Shown: positions 1 to 7,568 of the stretch, one piece after another | Position numbering within the stretch: the first letter of the stretch is position 1 | Layout of the letters: every line of letters begins with the position of its first letter | NCBI GenBank assembly: GCA_015057005.1 | Contig: SVFF01000004.1 | Location: forward strand, 115,429-179,428 | Length of the DNA stretch: 64,000 nt | Source of the DNA: Lachnospiraceae bacterium | GTDB lineage: Bacteria; Bacillota; Clostridia; Lachnospirales; Lachnospiraceae | Direction: 5' to 3' | Made by a program: the position numbers and the translations under genes | Notes under the pieces: model-generated | The model's input: only the letters and a program-made list of their open reading frames with translations | Database searches by the model: none | What the model was told of the DNA's origin: nothing

Positions 1-1
1 G

Positions 2-1144
2 AAGAGTACCCACAGGACCAACCGCAATCAGGTTGTGGAATTCGGCGCTCTCCAGGGCGGCTCCTATATGTTACAGGCTTTCGTCGGCCTGGGCATCACC
101 CTGATCCTGTTCCTGTTGACCCGCCACGGCGACAATATCATTTCCTATGTCTGCGGTCTGATCCTGCCTCTGGCTTATGGTCAGGGTCCCGGAAATGCCC
201 TCAGCTGGGATATTAACTTTACCAACACCCCCGCCGCCATGTTTGCCGGAAACGGCAGCTTCGGTCTGTCCCTTGCCTCTATCGGCTTTGTGGTCGCCTC
301 TGTGTTTGGTGTGCTGTATATCAATATTTATAAAAAGCGTGGCGACCTTTCCGTCCGCACTTCAAATCCCTCAGAGGTAAATGCGGATCAGGCCAATTCT
401 GCTGACGGCGAGATTCCCGACAATGAATCCGTGGACAAATTCACCATACAGGCAGGTTTTGTAGCGCTGGTATATGCCCTTTCTTTCGGTTTCATGTGCC
501 TTTTGGGTGTTCTCTCCGATTTCACAAACAGTATCGCGTGGGGATTCAATTTCCTGTGGGCATCCCTGGCTGCCATGCTGATCAAATTTGTGGTCAAGCA
601 GCTGCGGAAACACAATCTGATGCACCGGGAATACATTAATAATTATCAGATGGACAGAATCTCCGGATTCTCTTTTGACCTGATGATTGTTGCAGGCGTG
701 GCTGCCATTGAGATAAACGATATCAAAAAGTACATTTTGCCTATTGTAATCCTCAGCCTGGTGGGCACTGCAGTGACCTACATATACATTCGTATGGTTG
801 CCAAAGAATGCTTTAAGGGATTTGAGCACGAATTTTTCCTGATGAGCTTCGGCACCTTGACCGGCACTGCCTCCAATGGCATGATTCTTATGAAAGAGAT
901 CGATCCCGGTCTTCAGACGCCTACCTCCAGCCTGTACATTCTTTCCAACTTCCCTGCCATGGTGATGATCGCACCGCTGCTGTTTTTGCTGAGCTTTGCA
1001 GCCACCTCGCTGGCAAATGCCGCCATTGCTTGTGCCATTTTCTTTATTCTGTGGTCTGTTTATACAGTGTATTTGTTCCGCAGAAAAATTTTCAAAAAGC
1101 GGTATGAAAATTCTCCCGTGGACGTTTGGACTGATGTGAAATAA
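2..1144 (+). CDS. gltS: Sodium/glutamate symporter, GltS-type (5' end outside window)
   Basis: Inner-membrane carrier that would import glutamate with Na+. The reading frame is open to the left edge, so the N-terminus is missing; the GTG at 35 is internal rather than a real start. About 380 residues are visible, with multiple long hydrophobic segments and a charged cytoplasmic loop in the middle (about residues 100-135). The C-terminal half has the family-like block FGTLTGTASNG followed by KEIDPGLQTP, which is what identifies GltS-type transporters. It ends in a basic tail. aroA follows 81 bp downstream on the same strand. The family call rests on these motifs; substrate is inferred from the family. 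Confidence 0.75.
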   Translation, partial: KSTHRTNRNQVVEFGALQGGSYMLQAFVGLGITLILFLLTRHGDNIISYVCGLILPLAYGQGPGNALSWDINFTNTPAAMFAGNGSFGLSLASIGFVVASVFGVLYINIYKKRGDLSVRTSNPSEVNADQANSADGEIPDNESVDKFTIQAGFVALVYALSFGFMCLLGVLSDFTNSIAWGFNFLWASLAAMLIKFVVKQLRKHNLMHREYINNYQMDRISGFSFDLMIVAGVAAIEINDIKKYILPIVILSLVGTAVTYIYIRMVAKECFKGFEHEFFLMSFGTLTGTASNGMILMKEIDPGLQTPTSSLYILSNFPAMVMIAPLLFLLSFAATSLANAAIACAIFFILWSVYTVYLFRRKIFKKRYENSPVDVWTDVK

Positions 1145-1225
1145 CACATTGAAAATCAAAAAACATTTTCCCTTTCCCGGATCCCCTATCGGTTGGAAAA
1201 GAATTGGCAAAGACAGGACAACGCT

Positions 1226-2659
1226 ATGACACCAAACGCTTATAAAGTACCTACCATATATGACAAATTGACATTCCAAATGCCGGATACCGATACCGTT
1301 TCCGGAGGACCGCTTTCGCCCGCACCCCCTCTTACTGTCCGGGTGCCGGGTTCCAAGAGCATCACCAACCGGGCACTGCTTCTGGCCACTTTGGCGGAGG
1401 GTGTTTCCACTCTGCGCGGTGTACTGTTCAGCGACGATTCCCGCCACTTCCTGAAATGTGTGCAGGATCTGGGCTTTGAGACCACCGTAGAGGAAGACAC
1501 TAAAGTGATCACAGTAAAAGGCCATGGCGGTCAGGTCCCCCTGAAGGAAGCCAGCCAATATGTAGGAAGCGCCGGTACTGCCGCCCGCTTTCTCACCGCC
1601 TATCTGGGTGTATCCCGGGGCACTTATCATATGGACGCTTCCCTGCAGATGCGCAGACGCCCCATGGCGCCGTTGCTGGATTCCCTGAAGGAACTGGGCT
1701 GTGAGGTGATTTATCCCAATTCTACTGCTGCCGGACACTCCGCTATAGAACACGCTGCGGGCGAAACGCCTATCGGAACCTTGTCCGAAACAGCCCCCCG
1801 TGAAGGCTTCTTCCCCTTCACCTTAAAAAGCCACGGCTTCGGAAAAGATACCATCACCGTGAACATCGACCACAGCAGCCAGTTTTTGAGCGCATTATTG
1901 ATTGCCTCCTGCCTGTCTGAAAAGGGCTTCACCGTGCGGACAGAAGGTTCCCACGGCATGTCCTATATTGAGATGACCTGCGAGATGATAAAACAGTTCG
2001 GTGTAATCGTAAACCGTTTGGATGAAAATACCTTTTTCACCCAATCCGGACAAAAATATCAGGCCCGGGACTACCGGATAGAACCGGATGTCTCCGCTGC
2101 CTGCTATTTCTATGCCCTTGCGCCCCTGCTGCGCATCCCCGTATTGGTGGAACATGTACATTTTGATTCCCTGCAGGGGGATGTGGCATTTATCCCCATT
2201 CTGGAACAAATGGGCTGTAGCGCAAAAGAGACAAAAGCAGGTATTCTGCTTTTGCCTCCCGTCACCGAAAGTTTCCACGGCATCACCGTTGATATGTCCG
2301 CCTGCTCCGACCAGGCCATCACCCTGGCAGCCATCGCGCCTTTTGCAGACAGCCCCACCACCATCACCGGCATAGGGCATATCCGTTTCCAGGAGAGCGA
2401 CCGCATAAACGCCATCGTCACGGAGCTTCGCAAAATGGGCATCCGCTGTGAGGAAACGGACAGCACCGTTACCATCTATCCCGGCACTCCCCAGCCCTCC
2501 CTGGTGGAGACCTACGACGACCATCGCATGGCCATGGGCTTCTCCCTGATCGGCCTGCGGGCACCCGGTATCGTCATTGATAATCCAGGCTGCTGCCGCA
2601 AGACCTTTGAAAATTATTTTGAAGTGCTGGATGATGTGATCAAGAAGCTCACAGACTAA
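1226..2659 (+). CDS. aroA: 3-phosphoshikimate 1-carboxyvinyltransferase (EPSP synthase)
   Basis: Cytosolic enzyme of the shikimate pathway; transfers the enolpyruvyl group of PEP to shikimate-3-phosphate. The signature PGSKSITNRALLLA appears near the N-terminus, followed by GSAGTAARF, a QFLSALL block and near the C-terminus DDHRMAMGF, all hallmark EPSP synthase motifs. Start chosen at ATG 1226 (AGGA 6-8 bp upstream); a TTG at 1193 is in frame but lacks a good ribosome binding site. At 477 residues it is about 40 longer than typical, because some 35 non-conserved residues precede the first motif. It is convergent with the XRE gene 12 bp away. No other aromatic pathway genes are visible. Confidence 0.93.
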   Translation: MTPNAYKVPTIYDKLTFQMPDTDTVSGGPLSPAPPLTVRVPGSKSITNRALLLATLAEGVSTLRGVLFSDDSRHFLKCVQDLGFETTVEEDTKVITVKGHGGQVPLKEASQYVGSAGTAARFLTAYLGVSRGTYHMDASLQMRRRPMAPLLDSLKELGCEVIYPNSTAAGHSAIEHAAGETPIGTLSETAPREGFFPFTLKSHGFGKDTITVNIDHSSQFLSALLIASCLSEKGFTVRTEGSHGMSYIEMTCEMIKQFGVIVNRLDENTFFTQSGQKYQARDYRIEPDVSAACYFYALAPLLRIPVLVEHVHFDSLQGDVAFIPILEQMGCSAKETKAGILLLPPVTESFHGITVDMSACSDQAITLAAIAPFADSPTTITGIGHIRFQESDRINAIVTELRKMGIRCEETDSTVTIYPGTPQPSLVETYDDHRMAMGFSLIGLRAPGIVIDNPGCCRKTFENYFEVLDDVIKKLTD

Positions 2660-2671
2660 CACTGCTGCATA

Positions 2672-3667
2672 TTACTTCTTTCTGGCCAGCATTCCTTTCA
2701 AAAAAACTACTAAGGCAGCAAAGAGTACACCGGACACAGGCCATACAATCCAGGAGCGGCCCCAATTATTCCGGGTGAAGCTTATCCCTAAGTAAACAGC
2801 AACCACAACGCACCAATATACCGCCGGCACAAAGCCCAGTTTCCGCTCAAATTCCTGGTTCAGCGCTTTTTTCTCCTCAGCATAATCGCCCAGCTGCAAC
2901 AATTTTTCATAACTTTCGTGGATCGTGCCGGACCAAATGAACAAATACACTCCCAGCGCTATCAGCGCAAGCAGCACACAGATACACACTACCAGAGGAA
3001 AACCGTCCTCCAAGATGCCGCCCAACACTAACAATGGTACCACGCCCAGGATACAGCACATAACGCCCAGGGCAATACAGGTATAAAAGGTCTTCCCGAA
3101 ATCTTTCTTACGTTTTTCCACAATCCCCTTCACACCGTATTCCAATACAAAACACTCTTTTTCCAGCCATTCATAGTTATCCATCCGCTGGCCGCTGAGG
3201 ATCATAATTCCCACTGCTGCCGCAATGATTGCCAACAGAATACCGATACCCAATCCGCTGGCCAGATTGTCAGCCATAGTGCCAATCCCGTATTCTGCCA
3301 TCCCTCCGAAAAGCAACAGACAGATAGGAGACAAAATACACAATGAAACCGCAAAGGCTACCCTTTTTGCAAAGCAAACGGTATCATCCATATATTCATT
3401 GGCTTCCTCTACGGATATACTGCGCTGGGCTTCCGGCGCATCCTCTGTTTCCGGGTAGGATATTGTCTCCAACTCATCCTTCAACAGATAATCAGTGCTC
3501 ACCCCAAAAAGCGCACTCATTTTTATGATCTTGTCCAGATCCGGTATACTGGCGCCGCTCTCCCATTTGGAGACGGACTGTCTGGAAATGCCAAGCTGAT
3601 CAGCAAGCTCCTCCTGGGACCAACCGTTTTTCTTTCGTAGTGTGATTATTTTTTCTGCTAATATCAT
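2672..3667 (-). CDS. XRE-family helix-turn-helix regulator with C-terminal membrane domain
   Basis: Residues 1-65 form a Cro/C1-type HTH (LRKKNGWSQEELADQLGIS, then QSVSKWESG), a class that binds operator DNA as a dimer. After a polar linker (70-110) come about six hydrophobic segments, two near 115-160, two near 195-245 and two near the C-terminus, so the regulator appears membrane-anchored. Start ATG is preceded by AAAGGGAG. Its neighbour upstream on the same strand is a small single-pass membrane protein, and the 118-bp gap contains a short dyad. This architecture is common in Firmicutes and often senses envelope state, but the signal here is unknown. Confidence 0.85.
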   Translation of the reverse strand: MILAEKIITLRKKNGWSQEELADQLGISRQSVSKWESGASIPDLDKIIKMSALFGVSTDYLLKDELETISYPETEDAPEAQRSISVEEANEYMDDTVCFAKRVAFAVSLCILSPICLLLFGGMAEYGIGTMADNLASGLGIGILLAIIAAAVGIMILSGQRMDNYEWLEKECFVLEYGVKGIVEKRKKDFGKTFYTCIALGVMCCILGVVPLLVLGGILEDGFPLVVCICVLLALIALGVYLFIWSGTIHESYEKLLQLGDYAEEKKALNQEFERKLGFVPAVYWCVVVAVYLGISFTRNNWGRSWIVWPVSGVLFAALVVFLKGMLARKK

Positions 3668-3769
3668 CTTTTGCTCCCTTTCTCAATTTGTTTTTTACAA
3701 AATCCTTTTGTCATAAAAAGCATAGCAAAATCAGCACTTGCAGACCACCAAGCACGCTTGAAAATTTGT

Positions 3770-3782
3770 CAACTGACAGTTG
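3770..3782. promoter_or_regulatory. Short dyad between the small membrane gene and the XRE gene
   Basis: CAACT-GAC-AGTTG is a perfect 5-bp dyad with a 3-bp centre, immediately after the stop of the 3785-4198 gene and about 100 bp upstream of the XRE start. A TTGACA hexamer on the minus strand overlaps it, but no matching -10 was found at normal spacing. Its size suits an XRE operator and autoregulation is plausible. It could also be chance. Confidence 0.3.
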
Positions 3783-3784
3783 CA

Positions 3785-4198
3785 TTACTTTCCAAAGAGC
3801 TTTCCGGTGAAGTTTTTGAAGCCTGATACTGCTTCATTCAGATTTTCGAGAGCCTCCGTAAGAGCCTCTGTATCCAAACCCTCAATTGCCTTGTTCAGTG
3901 CATCCACATCAACAGCCTCCAGCTGCTGCGAAAGTTTCTCCCAGTCTACAGCCCCCAAGGTTATTTCCAATTTGTCGATGGCCGTATTCACCTGCTCATA
4001 GTCCACCTGGGAAAGCTGTTCCATCAGCGGCGCGGCTGCCTTGGCATAATTCTCAAACCGGCTCCAGAGCACACCTCCGCCGATTATAATGCAGAGCATC
4101 ATAACACAGGCTGCCCCACTGAAAATGCGATTGATCTTTAAATCTCGCCGCAGTCCTTCCATTTCCTTTTCCATTTCAAAATTTGTCTGTTCCTGCAT
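3785..4198 (-). CDS. Small single-pass membrane protein with 12-residue helical repeats
   Basis: 137 residues, family not recognised. Residues 1-23 are charged, 24-47 form one hydrophobic transmembrane segment, and the rest is an acidic, strongly helical ectodomain or cytoplasmic tail. From about residue 68 the sequence repeats every roughly 12 residues around a VDxxxL pattern (VDYEQVNTAI, VDWEKLSQQL, VDVDALNKAI, LDTEALTEAL), suggesting a coiled coil or helical stack. It lies directly upstream of the membrane-linked XRE regulator on the same strand, so the two may form a sensing pair; that is inference from context only. Ribosome binding site AAAGGA precedes the ATG. Confidence 0.7.
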   Translation of the reverse strand: MQEQTNFEMEKEMEGLRRDLKINRIFSGAACVMMLCIIIGGGVLWSRFENYAKAAAPLMEQLSQVDYEQVNTAIDKLEITLGAVDWEKLSQQLEAVDVDALNKAIEGLDTEALTEALENLNEAVSGFKNFTGKLFGK

Positions 4199-4338
4199 CT
4201 CAAATCATCCTTTCTCTATTGTTTTTCTTTCATGTTTTCCCGGTTTACTGCTTTTCTCCGTCAAAATCTTATCCCAGCTCCTCCGCCACATACTGTCTTT
4301 GAAAGCGTTAATACTGCGTCAAGAATCTGGGATTTATA

Positions 4339-4367
4339 TTGTAATTCCCGTTAAAATTTTTCATAAT
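4339..4367 (+). promoter_or_regulatory. Sigma-A type promoter for desulfoferrodoxin
   Basis: TTGTAA at 4339-4344 and CATAAT at 4362-4367 are separated by exactly 17 bp. Transcription would start near 4374, leaving a leader of about 78 nt that carries the dyad at 4385-4408. Confidence 0.6.
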
Positions 4368-4384
4368 TATTATATAACAAAGAC

Positions 4385-4408
4385 ATATCAGATGTACATA
4401 TCTGATAT
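4385..4408. promoter_or_regulatory. 24-bp dyad in the desulfoferrodoxin leader
   Basis: ATATCAGAT-GTACAT-ATCTGATAT is a perfect 9-bp inverted repeat around a self-complementary 6-bp centre. It begins about 11 bp after the predicted transcription start and ends 43 bp before the start codon. The position fits a repressor operator blocking elongation or initiation; an RNA hairpin is the alternative. It does not match the PerR-box consensus that I know. Confidence 0.5.
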
Positions 4409-4451
4409 ACATAGGCTTTCTGCCCGTGGGGCAGAGAATGGAGGAGTGTGT

Positions 4452-4826
4452 ATGAAATTTTATAAGTGTGAGATCTGCGGCAATATTATTGAATTCAGAA
4501 ACGAAAGCGGCGTAACCGTAGTGTGCTGCGGCCAGGACATGGAGGAGATCATCCCCGGTACATCCGATGGCGCAGCCGAAAAACACGTTCCCGCAATTAC
4601 AATTGACGGTTCTAAAGTAACCGTAGCAGTAGGCTCTGTGCAGCATCCTTCCACCGATGCACATTATATCGAGTGGATCGCTCTGGAGACCAAGAAGGGC
4701 GCTCAGAGAGTGGATCTGGCTCCGGGAGATGTTCCTACCGCAGAATTCCTGCTCGCAGAAGGCGATGAGGCCGTTGCCGCCTACGAGTACTGCAATCTGC
4801 ACAGCCTGTGGATGGCAAAGGCATAA
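4452..4826 (+). CDS. dfx: Desulfoferrodoxin (superoxide reductase)
   Basis: Reduces superoxide to hydrogen peroxide in the cytosol using a reduced iron-electron donor, an anaerobe's alternative to dismutation. The 124-residue protein has both iron centres: an N-terminal desulforedoxin domain with CEIC and CC (residues about 7-28) and a C-terminal centre with the ligand histidines in KHVP, QHPSTDAH and the cysteine/histidine pair CNLH. This is the two-iron class. The start ATG is preceded by GGAGGAG. The gene is monocistronic: it has its own promoter, a leader dyad that may be an operator, and a strong hairpin terminator at 4877. No rubredoxin or rubrerythrin is adjacent. Confidence 0.93.
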   Translation: MKFYKCEICGNIIEFRNESGVTVVCCGQDMEEIIPGTSDGAAEKHVPAITIDGSKVTVAVGSVQHPSTDAHYIEWIALETKKGAQRVDLAPGDVPTAEFLLAEGDEAVAAYEYCNLHSLWMAKA

Positions 4827-4876
4827 CAGCATCCCGCATAACAGACATTTGCACCCATAACTCCTATGACAAATTC

Positions 4877-4903
4877 GGGGACGACCATAGTCGTCCCCTT
4901 CTC
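4877..4903 (+). terminator. Hairpin terminator after desulfoferrodoxin
   Basis: GGGGACGAC-cata-GTCGTCCCC followed by TTCTC. A 9-bp perfect stem lies between convergent genes, so it may serve both strands. Confidence 0.7.
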
Positions 4904-4925
4904 ATTTCCGCATATATCTCTGTGA

Positions 4926-5867
4926 TCATTTGCCCAATTTGGACTTCTCCACATCTTCCACACAGTTCAGTCTGTACTCAAACTCCCTGCGTTCCTTAGC
5001 AGTAATCTCAGACAGGAGCATTCCGGAGAAGAACGCCTGGATGGCAGCCAGCGCCATAAATCCGCTGACGATCAGTGTGGGGAACTTGGGCACCAGACCG
5101 GTCTGCAGATATTCCACCAGCACCGGAACAAATAAAACAGCTGCCAGCACCATAAGCACCAGACTGATCACACCAAAGAAACCAAAGGGCTTGTAATTTT
5201 TGAACAGCTTGGCAATAGTCTTGAGTACCTTGAAACCGTCACTGAAGGTATTCAGCTTGGACTCGCTGCCCTCAGGCCTGTCGCGGTAATCCACTACCAC
5301 ATTTTCCACCTGCATCTTGTAATTAACTGCGTGAATGGTCATCTCCGTCTCAATCTCAAAGCCTGCAGATAATACCGGGAAGGTCTTTACAAATTTATAA
5401 TTGAAAGCACGGTAACCGGTCATAATATCCTTGATATCGGAGCGGAACAGCCAGTTGATAGTGCCCCTTACCAGACTGTTGCCGAAATTGTGGAAGGGAC
5501 GCTTATTTTCTGTAAAATAGGTGGAAGAAAGCCTGTCCCCCACTACCATATCTGCCTGATGATTCAAAACTTTGTCCACCATTTCTCCGGCATTCTCCAG
5601 AGGATAGGTGTCATCGCCGTCCAGCATCAGATAGCACTGGGCATCAATCTCCCTGAACATTCTGCGGATCACATTGCCCTTGCCCTGTTTGTATTCATGG
5701 CAAACCACAGCACCTTCTGCTGCAGCAATCTCAGCGGTCCTGTCTTTGGAATTGTTGTCATACACATAGATGACAGCCTCCGGCAAAGCCTCTCTGGTAT
5801 CCTTTACCACTTTGCCGATGGTCTTCTCTTCATTATAACAGGGAATTAAAACTGCTATCTTATCCAT
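4926..5867 (-). CDS. Family 2 glycosyltransferase, dolichyl-phosphate-mannose-synthase type, membrane-anchored
   Basis: Transfers a sugar from a nucleotide donor, probably to a polyprenyl phosphate carrier at the cytoplasmic face. The N-terminal Rossmann-like GT-A domain has LIPCYNEEKTIG at the start, DNNSKDRT and the metal-binding LDGDDTYP. Around residues 225-290 two hydrophobic segments anchor it, as in GtrB-like enzymes. Start placed at ATG 5867, with GGAGG seven bases upstream; an in-frame ATG at 5903 lacks a good site. About 313 residues, normal for the family. Transcribed after the MATE gene with a 72-bp gap. The acceptor cannot be deduced. Confidence 0.88.
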   Translation of the reverse strand: MDKIAVLIPCYNEEKTIGKVVKDTREALPEAVIYVYDNNSKDRTAEIAAAEGAVVCHEYKQGKGNVIRRMFREIDAQCYLMLDGDDTYPLENAGEMVDKVLNHQADMVVGDRLSSTYFTENKRPFHNFGNSLVRGTINWLFRSDIKDIMTGYRAFNYKFVKTFPVLSAGFEIETEMTIHAVNYKMQVENVVVDYRDRPEGSESKLNTFSDGFKVLKTIAKLFKNYKPFGFFGVISLVLMVLAAVLFVPVLVEYLQTGLVPKFPTLIVSGFMALAAIQAFFSGMLLSEITAKERREFEYRLNCVEDVEKSKLGK

Positions 5868-5939
5868 TATCGTCCTCCGTCCGGGATGGTAATTATTATT
5901 CATTTTATTTTACCATGCTTTGTCTGAAAAAGAAAGTCT

Positions 5940-7277
5940 TTATCTGCACGCTCTCCGATACAGTCTGGCAAAATACCAGGTTTCCGCGATTGCCGTGATA
6001 GTCCAGGAGAACACGTACAAGAGATACAGCGACGTGATCGTCCCGAAAAACGCAAATACCGTGGATATCCAAATCAGACGAAACACGCAGGAACCCAGTA
6101 TCACGATTACGGTGGGCACTGCAGTCTGTCCCAATCCTCTGGATGCAGCCAAGGCGCTGTCCATAAAGGCCGATACCCAGTAGCTTAACCCCATAACAGT
6201 CAGGCGATACATTCCCGCCTCAATCACCGCGGGATCTGCGGTAAAGATCCGCAGGAAAGGTCTGCCGAAGCATACCAGCGTCAATCCCAGCACAAGCGCC
6301 AGGGCCATGGCATAGAAGGTGCTGATAAAGTAACTCTTTATGATGCGATCCCGTTTTCCGGCACCGAAATTCTGGCCGATAAAAGTAGCCCCCGCCGTGT
6401 AAAAGGCCGCCATCATCTCATAGACCAGTCCGTCCGCATTGGCAGCTGCCGCCGTACCCTCCACGATCACCGTATCAAAGGAATTGACTCCGATCTGCAC
6501 GAAGAGATTAGCAAACTGAAACATCGCAAACTGAATGGCCGCAGGGATACCGATGCGCATCAGATTGGCTGTAATATTGCCGCTGACGCGCAATTTCCCA
6601 AGTCTCAGTCCGTAATCCTCTTTGCTGCGCAGTAATGTTGCAATCAAAAGTCCCGCAGAGACGCACTGTGAAATAGCGCTGGCCAGAGCCACACCGGCCA
6701 CACTCATGTGAAAACAAATCACAAAGATCAGATTCAGGATAACATTCAACACTCCCGCAATACACAGGTAATACAGCGGCCTTTTGGTATCACCGACGGC
6801 ACTGAGCACCGCATTGCCGTAATTGTAAAGGGCAATGGCCGGTGCGCCCAGGAAATAAATCCTGAAATACAAGACCGCGCCGTCCAAAAGCTCAGGCTTG
6901 GTATTCATGGCAGTCAAAATAGGCCTAGCCAGCACAAAGCAGGCAAATGTCACCACAATGCCGGCGATCAGCATGATCACCGCACCGGTATGTACCGTAT
7001 CGGAAGTCTTGCCGGGATTTTTCTCTCCTCTTGCCTGTGCTGCCAGCACATTGACTCCGCTCGAAATGCCCATCAGGAGACCTACAAACAGTGTCACCAA
7101 GATCGTCGTGGAGCCCACGCTGCCCAGAGCGCCGGCACCGCCGAACTGTCCCACCACCGCTATGTCTGCCAGATTAAAGATTACCTGAAGCACGTTGGAA
7201 AACATCAACGGCAGGCTGTATTTCCAAATTTGTTTCCACAGGGAACCCTGTGTCATGTCCTGTTCATATTTTTTCAC
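5940..7277 (-). CDS. MATE-family multidrug/Na+ antiporter
   Basis: Inner-membrane exporter of drugs or metabolites driven by Na+ or H+. 445 residues with about twelve hydrophobic segments in two homologous halves. The first half has LPLMFSNVLQVIFNLAD and the GGAGALGSVG region typical of MATE proteins; the second starts near IGIPAAIQFAMFQFAN. Start is GTG at 7277, supported by GGTGAGG at good spacing. A glycosyltransferase gene follows downstream on the same strand. The clade is the DinF/NorM-like group common in Clostridia; the substrate is not predictable. Confidence 0.9.
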   Translation of the reverse strand: MKKYEQDMTQGSLWKQIWKYSLPLMFSNVLQVIFNLADIAVVGQFGGAGALGSVGSTTILVTLFVGLLMGISSGVNVLAAQARGEKNPGKTSDTVHTGAVIMLIAGIVVTFACFVLARPILTAMNTKPELLDGAVLYFRIYFLGAPAIALYNYGNAVLSAVGDTKRPLYYLCIAGVLNVILNLIFVICFHMSVAGVALASAISQCVSAGLLIATLLRSKEDYGLRLGKLRVSGNITANLMRIGIPAAIQFAMFQFANLFVQIGVNSFDTVIVEGTAAAANADGLVYEMMAAFYTAGATFIGQNFGAGKRDRIIKSYFISTFYAMALALVLGLTLVCFGRPFLRIFTADPAVIEAGMYRLTVMGLSYWVSAFMDSALAASRGLGQTAVPTVIVILGSCVFRLIWISTVFAFFGTITSLYLLYVFSWTITAIAETWYFARLYRRACR

Positions 7278-7489
7278 TATTGATTCCTCACCTTATCCAT
7301 GCGTTCTTTCTGTCTTCTGCTCCGTTTGCCAAACCCGCTCGCAAAGGATACTCCACACAGTATAGCGGATTTCCGGGAAAAATACAAGAAACCATCCTCT
7401 CCTAACTGTTTTTTTACGAAAATCTGTCCCGCTGATTCTAAACAATCTATGAATATCATAATTTATTTGTTAAGAATTCCAGAGAGGGC

Positions 7490-7516
7490 TTGAAAAACTT
7501 ATTTTATCATTATAAT
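7490..7516 (+). promoter_or_regulatory. Candidate promoter for the Ca2+ ATPase
   Basis: TTGAAA (7490-7495) and TATAAT (7511-7516) with a 15-bp spacer, short by two bases but with a consensus -10. The first codon is 52 bp beyond the -10. Confidence 0.5.
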
Positions 7517-7568
7517 TTAGTAATGAACACGCAATTTTTATAATTGTAATACGAAAGGAGATTCAGAA

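Noticed and set aside
371..1753. 460-codon antisense frame over the symporter and aroA
   Set aside because: Shadow of two well-supported genes; low-complexity histidine/glutamine-rich product.
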